DNA of 64,000 nucleotides from CAVPKN01 sp964588495 (GCA_964588495.1 CAZPPS010000006.1:1-64000), one strand, 5' to 3'. Shown: positions 16,109 to 24,438, counted from the stretch's first letter. Notes: generated by a model not told the origin, from the sequence alone. Numbers and translations: made by a program.

Positions 16109-17554
16109 ATGGCGCTATCTACAGAAGAAATTTTAAAGGAACGGGCGGAATATAAGTACGGGTTCGTTACTGAAGTTGAAACAGAGTCGATTCCTAAGGG
16201 TTTGAGCGAGGAGACGGTAAGGCTAATTTCTGAGAAGAAAAATGAACCTCCTTTTATGCTCGAATTCAGGTTGAAGGCTTACCGGAAGTGGCTGACTGAA
16301 AAAGAACCGAAATGGCCCAATGTTTCCTACGAACCAATTGATTATCAAAATATTACTTATTACTCAGCCCCCAAAAAGAAGCCACAGCTCGGCAGTTTGG
16401 ATGAGGTCGATCCTGAAGTTTTAAAAACTTTTGAGCGTCTCGGAATTCCTCTGGAAGAACAAAAGCGGCTCTCGAATGTCGCTGTCGATATGGTCTTCGA
16501 TTCTGTTTCGATTGGGACAACTTTTAAGAAAAAATTGGAAGAAGCCGGTGTTGTTCTCTGCTCGATTTCAGAAGCGGTCCACAAATACCCTGAGCTCATA
16601 GAAAAATATCTGGGGACTGTCGTTCCCATTGGCGATAATTATTTCGCGACTCTTAATTCTGCAGTCTTTACCGATGGTTCTTTTGTCTACATCCCTAAAG
16701 GGGTGCGCTGCCCGATGGAATTATCGACCTATTTCCGTATCAATGACAAAGAATCGGGTCAGTTTGAAAGGACTTTGATCATTGCGGAAGAGGGCTCTTA
16801 CGTTAGCTACCTCGAAGGGTGTACAGCTCCTGCCTACTCGACAAATCAGTTGCACGCAGCCGTTGTCGAGCTCATCGCTTTGGATGGGGCAGAAATTAAA
16901 TATTCCACAGTTCAAAACTGGTATGCAGGGGATCGGGAAACAGGTAAAGGGGGCATTTTCAACTTCGTGACGAAACGGGGAAAATGTGCCGGAAAACGCT
17001 CTAAAATCGCTTGGACACAAGTAGAGGTTGGGGCAGCAATTACATGGAAATACCCGAGCTGTCTCCTTTTGGGCGATGATTCTGTCGGCGAATTTTATTC
17101 TATCGCCCTCACAAACGGGCATATGCAGGCAGACACAGGGACAAAAATGATCCATGTGGGGAAAAATACCCGTTCTACCATTGTTTCTAAGGGGATTTCT
17201 GCAGATGTGTCCCATAATAGCTACCGGGGCCTCGTAAGGATTGGCCCGAAAGCAGACGGGGCCCGCAACTACACGCAATGCGACTCGATGCTTGTGGGGA
17301 ACAAATGCTCTGCCAACACGTTTCCCTATATCGAAGTGAATAATAAGAATGCGCAGCTGGAACATGAAGCTTCCACTTCTAAAATGAATGAGGAACAGCT
17401 CTTCTATCTTCAATCCAGAGGAATTTCCCGAGAAGATGCGATCAACATGGTTGTGAACGGCTTTTGTAAAGAGGTGATCCGGGAGCTTCCTTTAGAGTTT
17501 GCCGAAGAGGCTAAAAAACTATTAACCCTAAAACTTGAAAATTCTGTTGGGTAA
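16109..17554 (+). CDS. sufB: Fe-S cluster assembly scaffold protein SufB
   Basis: Core scaffold of the SUF system, 481 residues; with SufC and SufD it builds Fe-S clusters from sulfur supplied by SufS. Family features are clear: the conserved N-terminal helix region (Y-K-Y-G-F), V-Y-I-P-K-G-V-R-C-P-M-E-L-S-T-Y-F-R-I, E-G-C-T-A-P-A-Y, Q-N-W-Y-A-G, and the C-terminal S-K-G-I-S-A-D...S-Y-R-G-L-V and E-A-S-T-S-K. It is the first gene of sufBCDS; sufC begins one base after its stop. In C. trachomatis the same four genes follow the TPR gene. Confidence 0.97.
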   Translation: MALSTEEILKERAEYKYGFVTEVETESIPKGLSEETVRLISEKKNEPPFMLEFRLKAYRKWLTEKEPKWPNVSYEPIDYQNITYYSAPKKKPQLGSLDEVDPEVLKTFERLGIPLEEQKRLSNVAVDMVFDSVSIGTTFKKKLEEAGVVLCSISEAVHKYPELIEKYLGTVVPIGDNYFATLNSAVFTDGSFVYIPKGVRCPMELSTYFRINDKESGQFERTLIIAEEGSYVSYLEGCTAPAYSTNQLHAAVVELIALDGAEIKYSTVQNWYAGDRETGKGGIFNFVTKRGKCAGKRSKIAWTQVEVGAAITWKYPSCLLLGDDSVGEFYSIALTNGHMQADTGTKMIHVGKNTRSTIVSKGISADVSHNSYRGLVRIGPKADGARNYTQCDSMLVGNKCSANTFPYIEVNNKNAQLEHEASTSKMNEEQLFYLQSRGISREDAINMVVNGFCKEVIRELPLEFAEEAKKLLTLKLENSVG

Positions 17555-17555
17555 A

Positions 17556-18293
17556 ATGTTAATTATTAAAAATTTACATGCAAATATCGAAGAAACTCCT
17601 ATTCTGAAAGGGCTGGATTTGACAATCCATGCGGGCGAGATCCATGCGATCATGGGGCCCAATGGAGCGGGAAAATCAACCCTTGCAAAAGTGCTTGCGG
17701 GCCATCCGGCTTACGAGGTCACAGAGGGGGAAATCATTTTCATGGGTGAGAATCTTCTCGAAAAAGAGCCGGAAGAGCGGGCAGCTCTTGGCCTTTTCAT
17801 GAGCTTTCAGTACCCTCCCGAAATTTATGGGATCTCAAACGAACAATTCCTATTCGAAGCGCATAGTTCCAAAGCTAAATTGAACAAACAAGAACCTCTG
17901 ACAACCGAAAATTTTGCGAAATTGCTCGAAGAGAAAATGCAACTTGTTCAAATGCGGGACAAATTTAAAGACCGTGAAGTCAACGAAGGGTTTTCTGGAG
18001 GGGAGAAGAAGCGGAACGAAATTTTACAAATGGCGATTTTAGATCCGATCCTCTCTATTCTCGATGAAACCGATTCGGGGCTAGATATCGACGCGATGCG
18101 GATCGTGGCCAATGGGGTCAATACACTCTTTAACCCTGAAAAAGGGCTCCTTTTGATCACCCACTATCAGCGACTTCTCGACTATATCACACCCCATTTT
18201 GTCCACGTTTTGGCAGATGGTAAGATTGTTCAATCGGGCGATGCGAGCCTTGCTCTGACATTGGAAGAGAAGGGATATTCATGCTTCAACTAA
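17556..18293 (+). CDS. sufC: Fe-S cluster assembly ATPase SufC
   Basis: ABC-type ATPase of 245 residues that drives conformational change in the SufBC2D scaffold; it is not a transporter. Walker A G-P-N-G-A-G-K-S-T is near residue 34, the signature F-S-G-G-E-K-K-R-N-E is unmistakably SufC, and Walker B L-S-I-L-D-E-T-D-S-G-L-D follows. I start it at the ATG at 17556, one base after the sufB stop; a TTG at 17535 would overlap sufB without benefit. It overlaps sufD by 13 bp. Confidence 0.97.
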   Translation: MLIIKNLHANIEETPILKGLDLTIHAGEIHAIMGPNGAGKSTLAKVLAGHPAYEVTEGEIIFMGENLLEKEPEERAALGLFMSFQYPPEIYGISNEQFLFEAHSSKAKLNKQEPLTTENFAKLLEEKMQLVQMRDKFKDREVNEGFSGGEKKRNEILQMAILDPILSILDETDSGLDIDAMRIVANGVNTLFNPEKGLLLITHYQRLLDYITPHFVHVLADGKIVQSGDASLALTLEEKGYSCFN

Positions 18294-19462
18294 AGCAAAA
18301 TCCGACCAATATTGAGATGTGGGACCGTTTTTTAAAGCTGGGCCTGCCTGGTAAAGAGAGCGACCTTTATCGCTATGTCCGTCTAAAAGATTTATACAGC
18401 CAGGAATATCAGCTTCCAGGAGCTTTTGAAGGGCAAATTCTGGAGAGTAATGATACTTTGGTGTTTGTGAATGGCACCTTCTGTCCTCATCTTTCAACAG
18501 TTCCTAAACCTTGGATTGCCCTTCCACTCTCCGTTGCGCGCAAGACATATGGCCAATTTCTAAATCCCAGATTGCAGCTTAAAGAGGAGCAAGATCCCTT
18601 TGCCATCCTCAACGGTGCTTGTTTTTCTGAGGGGCTACTTCTCTATTTGCCTCCTAAAAGTCATGCTGAAAAGCCTTTAAAAATTGTACATCTGACACAT
18701 TCTTTGGAAGAACCGGCTCTAATGTGTCCTAGAATCCATATTTTTGCAGGAAAAGATTCTCAAGGAAGTCTCCATTTTTCTCAAAAATTGACCGTTGCAC
18801 ATGCTTGGGCCAATTCTTTTATCGACATTGCTTTGGATGAGCGGGCCAACTTAAGTTTTACCCATCTCAATGAGCAACATGAAAGTGCTCATGATTTCTT
18901 GGCAGTGCGAGCGACTTTAAAGAATCGAAGCCACTTCAAAAGCTTTTCTTGTACAAATGGAGGGGCAACTTCTCGTCATGATTATCAGGTTCGACTGACA
19001 GAATCCGATGCGGAAGCCTATCTCTATGGTGTTTGGGACCTAAAAGGGGCCCGGCAGCACCATGTGAATGTGTTGATGCAGCATGTAGAGCCCAATTGTG
19101 TCTCGCTCCAAAAGTTCAAAGGTGTGGTCAGAGAGAGCTCCAGATCCAGTTTTGAGGGCAAAATCTATGTGAACAAAGAGGCGCAAAAGACACAGGCCTA
19201 TCAGATGAATCACAACCTTGTGCTCGATGAAAGAGCTTCTGCCTATGTCAAGCCTAACCTGGAAATTTTTGCAGATGACGTCAAAGCCTCGCATGGAGCC
19301 ACTGTGGGGCAGCTCGATGCGGAACATCTTTTTTATCTGCGCTCGCGTGGAATGACCCAAGAAGAAGCTTACGCATTACTCGTCCGTGGGTTTACTCGAG
19401 AAATTGTCGAATCCCTGGAAACGCCTGAGCTGAAACAAGAGGCGCTTGCGATTTTGTCATGA
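18281..19462 (+). CDS. sufD: Fe-S cluster assembly protein SufD
   Basis: Scaffold partner of SufB and SufC, 393 residues. The N-terminal half is divergent, as is usual; the C-terminal half carries the SufB/SufD core: F-E-G-K-I-Y-V, A-Q-K-T-Q-A-Y-Q-M-N-H-N-L, K-P-N-L-E-I-F-A-D-D-V-K-A-S-H-G-A-T-V-G and L-F-Y-L-R-S-R-G-M. The last motifs hold the conserved His of SufD (S-H-G-A-T). It overlaps sufC by 13 bp and sufS by 4 bp (ATGA), so the operon is tightly coupled. Confidence 0.96.
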   Translation: MLQLKQNPTNIEMWDRFLKLGLPGKESDLYRYVRLKDLYSQEYQLPGAFEGQILESNDTLVFVNGTFCPHLSTVPKPWIALPLSVARKTYGQFLNPRLQLKEEQDPFAILNGACFSEGLLLYLPPKSHAEKPLKIVHLTHSLEEPALMCPRIHIFAGKDSQGSLHFSQKLTVAHAWANSFIDIALDERANLSFTHLNEQHESAHDFLAVRATLKNRSHFKSFSCTNGGATSRHDYQVRLTESDAEAYLYGVWDLKGARQHHVNVLMQHVEPNCVSLQKFKGVVRESSRSSFEGKIYVNKEAQKTQAYQMNHNLVLDERASAYVKPNLEIFADDVKASHGATVGQLDAEHLFYLRSRGMTQEEAYALLVRGFTREIVESLETPELKQEALAILS

Positions 19463-20676
19463 AAACATGTGTCGATTTGCGCCAAGATTTCCCCATGCTC
19501 AAAAAAAGGATTCACGGCTATCCGTTGATCTATTTTGATACAGCAGCGACTGCGCAAAAACCACAATGTGTCATCGATTCGCTGACAGATTTTTACACCA
19601 ATCATTATGCGACGGTCCATCGAGGCGTCTATTCCATCTCCAAAGAATCGACAGAGATGTATGAATCGGCAAGACGGAAAGTGCAAAGTTTTATCAATGC
19701 TGAGCAGCCTGAAGAAATTATCTTTACGCGGGGAACGACCGCAGCATTAAACCTTCTAGCTCAAAGTTTTGCCAAAAAATTTATTCGGCACGGCGATGCC
19801 ATCATGATTTCTGAAATTGAGCACCACTCCAATATCGTCCCCTGGCAAATGGTTTGTGAGCAGTATGGGGCCGTTTTGCGCATTATCCCGGTGAATGACG
19901 AGGGAGAGTTCATCATGGAAGCTTTCGAAGAGCTTCTCGATGAAGAGGTGAAGCTGGTCAGCATCGCTCATGTGTCCAATGTTTTGGGAACAGTCCACCC
20001 TGTGAAGCAAATCATCGAAGCCGCCCATAAAGTGGGGGCTTATGTCTGTCTCGACGGGGCGCAAGCTGTGGCTCACCAAAGTGTTGATGTGCAGGAGCTC
20101 GACGCCGATTTTTACACATTTTCGGGGCATAAGCTCTATGGACCCACCGGCATCGGCATTCTTTATGGCAAACAAAAGCTCTTAGACAAAATGCCTCCCA
20201 TCGAAGGGGGAGGCGACATGATCGAAAAAGTGAGCCTCGAAAAGACAACTTACAACCGTCTTCCTTATAAATTCGAGGCTGGAACTCCCCTAATTGCACA
20301 AGCTGTAGGTCTTGGGAGCGCCATCGATTACATCTCCACAATTAATATAGAGACAATCTATAGCTGGGAGCAGGAACTTTTGGCCTACGCCACCAAAAAG
20401 CTCTCCCAAATCCCCAACCTGAATATCGTTGGGACAGCCAGAGAGAAGGGAGCGATTATCAGCTTTTCTATCAATGGCGTCCATCCCTTCGATCTCGCCA
20501 CACTTCTCGATTGCCGAGGTGTCGCTCTCCGAACTGGCCACCACTGCAGCCAACCCACCATGGAGCGTTTTGGCCTAACAGCTACCGCCCGCATCTCCTT
20601 CGGTCTCTACAACAGCCTGGATGAGATCGACCAGTTCCTTTACCACCTGGAATCGGCTTTAGACCTAATTTCCTAA
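19459..20676 (+). CDS. sufS: Cysteine desulfurase SufS
   Basis: PLP enzyme of 405 residues that takes sulfur from cysteine for Fe-S assembly. The N-terminal region L-I-Y-F-D-T-A-A-T-A-Q-K-P is typical, the PLP lysine sits in F-S-G-H-K-L-Y-G-P-T-G-I-G near residue 225, and the persulfide Cys is in R-T-G-H-H-C-S-Q-P. The R-x-G-H-H-C-x-Q form marks group II (SufS-type) desulfurases. No SufE or SufU partner is visible nearby. The gene ends the suf operon; the next 168 bp (20677-20844) are very AT-rich. Confidence 0.97.
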   Translation: MKTCVDLRQDFPMLKKRIHGYPLIYFDTAATAQKPQCVIDSLTDFYTNHYATVHRGVYSISKESTEMYESARRKVQSFINAEQPEEIIFTRGTTAALNLLAQSFAKKFIRHGDAIMISEIEHHSNIVPWQMVCEQYGAVLRIIPVNDEGEFIMEAFEELLDEEVKLVSIAHVSNVLGTVHPVKQIIEAAHKVGAYVCLDGAQAVAHQSVDVQELDADFYTFSGHKLYGPTGIGILYGKQKLLDKMPPIEGGGDMIEKVSLEKTTYNRLPYKFEAGTPLIAQAVGLGSAIDYISTINIETIYSWEQELLAYATKKLSQIPNLNIVGTAREKGAIISFSINGVHPFDLATLLDCRGVALRTGHHCSQPTMERFGLTATARISFGLYNSLDEIDQFLYHLESALDLIS

Positions 20677-20844
20677 TACTGTTAAATCAATTTTTTTTAT
20701 TAATTTAATTCGAAATTTAAATAATATTAATATTTATATTTTATAATAATATTATTAGGAGATTTATATCACATTATAAAAAAAGTCTTTGAGAACGGGA
20801 TAATAACTCTGGGACTTATAGATTATTAATTAGAAGGAGTGTTT

Positions 20845-21141
20845 ATGAATGGTTGTACAGTAGCAACTGCTTATCTTGGCGGTTTATTTTTACTAGCCGG
20901 TGCGGGGCCGTTAGGAGCTGGAATAGCAGCAGCAACATCTGGGGCTGGATACAATCTGCTAATTGGTGGGGCAGTTACTATGGCTGTAGGGGCAAGTTTG
21001 CTCGGTACAGCCCTATTTTCTCAAATATTAAAAAATAGGCAAGAAGAGATAGAAAAAGAAGGGACAAGAGAAACAGTGCAGGCGCATGGGCAAATGAACG
21101 GCTCCGGAGGTAACACAAGTATCTTCGACTGGCACCTATAG
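20845..21141 (+). CDS. Small two-helix membrane protein 1, Inc-like (tandem array)
   Basis: A 98-residue protein with two hydrophobic segments (about 7-30 and 37-60) joined by a very short turn, then a charged tail. This bilobed hydrophobic pattern is the hallmark of chlamydial inclusion-membrane (Inc) proteins, which type III secretion puts into the host vacuole membrane. The second helix and what follows (N-L-L-I-G-G-A...S-Q-I-L-K-N-R-Q-E-E-I-E-K) are shared with neighbours 3, 4 and 5. AGAAGGAG lies 5 bases before the ATG at 20845; a GTG at 20839 is less likely. It ends in D-W-H-L. Function and secretion are inferred. Confidence 0.8.
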   Translation: MNGCTVATAYLGGLFLLAGAGPLGAGIAAATSGAGYNLLIGGAVTMAVGASLLGTALFSQILKNRQEEIEKEGTRETVQAHGQMNGSGGNTSIFDWHL

Positions 21142-21186
21142 AATGTAAGGGTTTTATGATTTTTATTATTTTATTGTGAGGTATTT

Positions 21187-21483
21187 ATGATTTCAAAAGT
21201 GGTGCTTGGAGTCAGCGGGTGTGCAGTTGTAGCTGGATTCATCATGGCAGTTTGTGCTCAACATAGCTTTGCTTTACGCATAGCTGCGGCGTCTACGTTC
21301 CTGCCAGGATTCATTATTGGATTTGGAGCTTTTTTAAAATTCATGCATGAAAGACCCGAAGAACAAAAGAACAATGATTTGGAGGCCCTAAGAGGGAGAG
21401 TAGAGCCAGGATTTAAAGGCGCAGATCATATCCCCATTGCGGGTTATGAGGGCGACCGATCTATTGGTGATGATAAACTTTAG
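21187..21483 (+). CDS. Small two-helix membrane protein 2, Inc-like (tandem array)
   Basis: A 98-residue protein with two hydrophobic segments (about 4-24 and 30-50) and a charged C-terminal half. Its helices diverge most from the other four, but its tail (I-P-I-A-G-Y-E-G-D-R-S-I-G-D-D-K-L) clearly matches the tail of protein 3 (I-P-I-G-G-Y-A-G...I-G-N-E-N-L). GTGAGG precedes the ATG. It is 45 bp after gene 1, on the same strand. The role as an inclusion-membrane protein is inferred from architecture and lineage. Confidence 0.78.
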   Translation: MISKVVLGVSGCAVVAGFIMAVCAQHSFALRIAAASTFLPGFIIGFGAFLKFMHERPEEQKNNDLEALRGRVEPGFKGADHIPIAGYEGDRSIGDDKL

Positions 21484-21517
21484 GCGATTTGGTTTGTTTA
21501 AATAAAGTGAGGTGAGT

Positions 21518-21847
21518 ATGCAGATTTCGGGTACTGCAGCAATAGCAGCTGTCAGCGGGTTATTTGGCCTCGCTGTAGGGGGGGTAATTATCGCTCATGA
21601 AATGGGATTTGCGCCATTTGTCAATCCAAATACACTATTTGTGGGTAGCGGGTTCGGTGCGTTAGGTTTGAGTTTGATGGGTGTCGCAATCTACTCTCAA
21701 ATTTTGAAATGCAAACAAGACGAAATCGAAAACAATAAAGAACCAGAGGGTCGACCCATAAAAGCAGAGTATCGCCCAGACTTAAAGGATCGTATTCCTA
21801 TTGGGGGTTATGCGGGGATCAAAGCTATCGGAAATGAAAATCTTTAG
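21518..21847 (+). CDS. Small two-helix membrane protein 3, Inc-like (tandem array)
   Basis: A 109-residue protein. Hydrophobic segments span about 4-26 and 39-60, followed by S-Q-I-L-K-C-K-Q-D-E-I-E-N, the array's shared juxtamembrane motif, and the I-P-I-G-G-Y tail shared with protein 2. It therefore links the two sequence subtypes in the array. GAGG stands 5 bases before the ATG at 21518; the GTG at 21512 overlaps that ribosome-binding site and is unlikely to be the start. It ends in N-E-N-L. Confidence 0.8.
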   Translation: MQISGTAAIAAVSGLFGLAVGGVIIAHEMGFAPFVNPNTLFVGSGFGALGLSLMGVAIYSQILKCKQDEIENNKEPEGRPIKAEYRPDLKDRIPIGGYAGIKAIGNENL

Positions 21848-21893
21848 GGATTTATAATTAATTTAATTAAAAATTTAAGATTAAGGGGAATTT

Positions 21894-22160
21894 ATGTCAG
21901 ATGTGCGGAATATAACAACGCCTTGCTATGCTTTTGGAGCGGGGTTGATAGGCGGAGGTGTTTTATCCCTAATGCTTGGAATGGCAGGTGGTTCTAATTT
22001 GCTAATAGCTGGTGGTGTTTTGACAGGTGTTGGTGTCAGTTTATTGGGCGTTGGAATCTACTTTGAGTGTTTGAAAGAGAAACAAGAAGCACTAGAAAAA
22101 GATAGAGTGGATCGGGGAAATGCTCAAGAGAGCAGGTTTAACCCACATGAGTATTTATAG
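21894..22160 (+). CDS. Small two-helix membrane protein 4, Inc-like (tandem array)
   Basis: An 88-residue protein with Gly-rich hydrophobic segments at about 11-30 and 35-57. The motif N-L-L-I-A-G-G-V...L-L-G-V-G-I-Y-F-E-C-L-K-E-K-Q-E-A-L-E-K places it with proteins 1, 3 and 5. AAGGGG precedes the ATG by 6 bases. It ends in H-E-Y-L. The close similarity to its neighbours suggests local duplication followed by divergence. Confidence 0.8.
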   Translation: MSDVRNITTPCYAFGAGLIGGGVLSLMLGMAGGSNLLIAGGVLTGVGVSLLGVGIYFECLKEKQEALEKDRVDRGNAQESRFNPHEYL

Positions 22161-22220
22161 GCAGGAAGCGCTTTTTGAAGAGGCCTTAAGTTATTATTAA
22201 ACAACTTGGAGGGGGAAAAA

Positions 22221-22484
22221 ATGGAAGATTGTTGTAGAGCTGCATCAGCTGTAGCTGGTACAGCGCTGATTTTGGGAAGTGCGTTCGCATTTGGCCTGGG
22301 AGCTCATTTGCATAGTACGAATGCTCTTATTATTGGTGGTGTTTACCTTGCGGCTGGCATGGGTTTAGGTGGCGTCGCCATCTACTTTCAGATTTTGAAA
22401 AATAGACAAGAAGCACTGGAAAAAACTAGGGTAGAGGAGGGGTCTGTTGCAAGTGACCGTTATATCAAGGATAACCGACTTTAG
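22221..22484 (+). CDS. Small two-helix membrane protein 5, Inc-like (tandem array)
   Basis: An 87-residue protein with hydrophobic segments at about 8-28 and 35-57 and the array motif A-L-I-I-G-G-V...G-V-A-I-Y-F-Q-I-L-K-N-R-Q-E-A-L-E-K. GGAGGGGG is placed 5 bases before the ATG at 22221. An in-frame TTG at 22206 would include that ribosome-binding site and is rejected. It ends in D-N-R-L. The 3' end overlaps the convergent deacetylase gene by 4 bp. As the last array member it closes a run of five genes on the plus strand. Confidence 0.8.
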   Translation: MEDCCRAASAVAGTALILGSAFAFGLGAHLHSTNALIIGGVYLAAGMGLGGVAIYFQILKNRQEALEKTRVEEGSVASDRYIKDNRL

Positions 22485-23218
22485 CAAAGGAGGGCTTTGG
22501 CGAAGCCTTTTGTGAGGGTGGTGAGAGAAAACGGGGCGGCTGGGTGTTGGAGATTGTCAGCGATGGTGCGACAGAGGGGTTTTGAGCCGTTGCCCCAGCC
22601 GAAGTTGAGAGCCGAGCCGATGCGGAAGGCGTAGAGGTAGTGTTTAGAGACAAATTCTTGAACAGCGAGGGTCATTTTACCGAAAGGGTAGATGAAAGAA
22701 GTGACAGGTTGGTCAAGTTTGGATTCGATGAGTTCTTTGGAGCGGACAATTTCACGCTCCAGATCCACAAAATTAAATGTAAGATTGCAGTGTAGATAGG
22801 AATGGGAAGCGACTTCTACGAGGCCAGAAGAGACCATTTCTTTGAGCTCTTTCCAGGTGCAAAAAGGGGCTTTTTGTTCGTAAATCCCTTCTTGCATCAT
22901 CAGGGGATAAGGGACCTTGAGCCGTTCATCAGGTGTCAGATCTGTGGAATCGAGAATGTAGCTTGCAGGAACTCCTAAAAGGGCTTTGATAGTGAATTCT
23001 TTGAGAAGGGGAAATACGTAGTGATAAAAATCAAAGGTGGCGTCGTCAAAGGTTAAACAGATTGATCGTTTCCGTTTGATAAGGGGATCTCCAGGTAAAA
23101 CAATTGGGTAACGTTCCTTGAGGAACTGTAGGTGTTCCCGGAACATGGAAAGGGAGTTTGCATGTTTGCCAATTTTCGGGCCAGGTTCTGCCCGGTGGAA
23201 CATCAAGACTTGGAGCAT
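22481..23218 (-). CDS. Polysaccharide deacetylase (NodB family)
   Basis: A 245-residue carbohydrate esterase of family 4. The metal-binding motif T-F-D-D is in I-C-L-T-F-D-D-A near residue 54, and H-x-x-x-H is present as S-H-S-Y-L-H. Such enzymes remove acetyl groups from N-acetylated sugars in peptidoglycan, chitin-like polymers or lipid-linked glycans. No signal peptide is evident, so it may act in the cytoplasm or as a peripheral protein on a lipid-linked precursor. It overlaps the end of the upstream GT2 gene by 16 bp, implying a shared pathway, probably LPS or surface-glycan building (inference). Confidence 0.88.
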   Translation of the reverse strand: MLQVLMFHRAEPGPKIGKHANSLSMFREHLQFLKERYPIVLPGDPLIKRKRSICLTFDDATFDFYHYVFPLLKEFTIKALLGVPASYILDSTDLTPDERLKVPYPLMMQEGIYEQKAPFCTWKELKEMVSSGLVEVASHSYLHCNLTFNFVDLEREIVRSKELIESKLDQPVTSFIYPFGKMTLAVQEFVSKHYLYAFRIGSALNFGWGNGSKPLCRTIADNLQHPAAPFSLTTLTKGFAKALLC

Positions 23219-23949
23219 TTATTGGCCTGATAGAGTTTGAGATATTTGTAGAAAGCGGTATGGCCATTGTAAGCAGAGATAAGAAACCCTTCGTAGCCTC
23301 CTAAAAACCCTTTTTTAAGGAAAAAGCTCTTAAAAAAAGCAGCGACTGCGTGCGTACAGGCAATGATTGGGGAAGATTTTCTTTTATGACGGTATTGGTC
23401 GGCAAATAGGGAAGAATACCGCTCCATTTTGATCAGAAAGTCGGAGATAGTCTCGTAGGGGTAATGATTGACAGGGTTTTTAAGGGTGATTTCTCTTAAG
23501 CTTTTGACTATGACCCCTTCATGGACCATTGCTTCTGAAAAAGCTGTTTTCTTTTTGTGATAAAGGCGGATGTGTTTTTCAGGATACCAGCCACACCATT
23601 TGATGTGTCTGCCGTTATAGAAATTGTTGAAGGGGAGGGCATAGACTGCGTTTTCGTCGAGCTTTAGATTTAAGATTTCGTGGGCAAGCTCTTTAGATAA
23701 CACTTCATCGGCGTCAATAGAGAGGATCCAATTATGAGAAGCCAGTTCGGCAGCTGCGTTGTGGCAAGGGCCAAAACCGGTAAAAGGATGTTTAGAGCTC
23801 GCAACGTTGGGATACTTTGCAGCAATTTCAAATGTACGATCTGTAGAGCCTGTATCATAGAGAATCACTTCAGGGAATTCTATGAGCGCATCGAGAACTT
23901 CTTTGAGCTTGCGCTCGCCGTTTTTGACTATTATTGTGGCACTTATCAT
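23203..23949 (-). CDS. Family 2 glycosyltransferase, WaaE/KdtX-like
   Basis: A 248-residue cytoplasmic glycosyltransferase with a GT-A fold. The nucleotide-binding region starts I-S-A-T-I-I-V-K-N-G-E and contains D-T-G-S-T-D-R-T-F-E; the metal-binding D-A-D-E follows near residue 78. G-W-Y-P-E-K-H-I-R-L-Y and the H-E-G motif are typical of the WaaE/KdtX group that adds a hexose to the LPS inner core. The acceptor cannot be told from sequence. It is the first gene of a two-gene unit with the deacetylase; a hairpin lies directly upstream at 23974-24000. Confidence 0.9.
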   Translation of the reverse strand: MISATIIVKNGERKLKEVLDALIEFPEVILYDTGSTDRTFEIAAKYPNVASSKHPFTGFGPCHNAAAELASHNWILSIDADEVLSKELAHEILNLKLDENAVYALPFNNFYNGRHIKWCGWYPEKHIRLYHKKKTAFSEAMVHEGVIVKSLREITLKNPVNHYPYETISDFLIKMERYSSLFADQYRHKRKSSPIIACTHAVAAFFKSFFLKKGFLGGYEGFLISAYNGHTAFYKYLKLYQANKCSKS

Positions 23950-23973
23950 TGATAATCTGGGTGCATAATGACG

Positions 23974-24000
23974 AAAGCCCCCGCACGCAGCGAGGGCTTT
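23974..24000 (-). terminator. GC-rich hairpin after the 48-residue ORF
   Basis: AAAGCCCCCGC (23974-23984) and GCGAGGGCTTT (23990-24000) form an 11-bp stem with one mismatch and a 5-base loop. On the minus strand it follows the small ORF 24018-24164 and precedes the GT2 gene. The T-run after it is poor, so it may be a weak terminator or attenuator. Confidence 0.55.
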
Positions 24001-24017
24001 GGCAAGATGAGGGTAAT

Positions 24018-24164
24018 TTAAGGGGAAACTGTAATAGTTCCGCTAATAATGAAAATTTCTTCAGACGTTGCCATTTCATGATTTTGATTGTCATAAAACT
24101 CTTCGTCGAGAATTTCATACCCTCCTCCTGCTTCGAGTACCAGCAGGTTTGTTGATGTATTCAC
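24018..24164 (-). CDS. Small acidic protein, 48 residues, unknown
   Basis: GTG start at 24164 with AGGAG 7 bases upstream; stop TAA at 24018. The product is acidic (E-A-G-G-G-Y-E-I-L-D-E-E-F-Y-D-N) and ends in a Thr/Ser/Ile-rich tail (I-I-S-G-T-I-T-V-S-P). It has no Cys and no membrane segment. It sits in a 570-bp gap with its own leader hairpin (24186-24215) and a terminator-like hairpin after it, the layout of a real monocistronic gene. An acidic part followed by a Ser/Thr-rich tail could suit a ribosomally made peptide precursor, but no modifying enzyme is nearby. Confidence 0.45.
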   Translation of the reverse strand: MNTSTNLLVLEAGGGYEILDEEFYDNQNHEMATSEEIFIISGTITVSP

Positions 24165-24185
24165 TTTGTAACTCCTAACTTCCAT

Positions 24186-24215
24186 CTCATCAAAGCCGGA
24201 TTGTTCTTTGATGAG
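24186..24215 (-). promoter_or_regulatory. Leader hairpin upstream of the 48-residue ORF
   Basis: CTCATCAAAG (24186-24195) and CTTTGATGAG (24206-24215) form a perfect 10-bp stem with a 10-base loop, 21 bases upstream of the GTG start. It could be a 5' UTR control element. From 24216 to 24438 I see nothing else of note. Confidence 0.4.
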
Positions 24216-24438
24216 TCCTGTTTTCTTACCAATTCCAACTATCGCCCATCGTGGTATTAAGCATGCACGCCAATTTCCACCCCCCTTTTCGCTTTTTTAC
24301 ATCCACACGGCGAGTAGGCAAACTAAAGAACTTTAAAAGTTTAAACTAAGTAGCTCAAATTAGCTACTGATGCACACAAGATAACAATCTTTATAAAAAT
24401 TTGCAAGTGGGAAGAAGTGGTTCTTTTGTGGCGCAAGT

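Noticed and set aside
16721..17413. 230-residue frame antisense to sufB
   Set aside because: Lies wholly inside sufB, whose motifs are unmistakable; a shadow frame.
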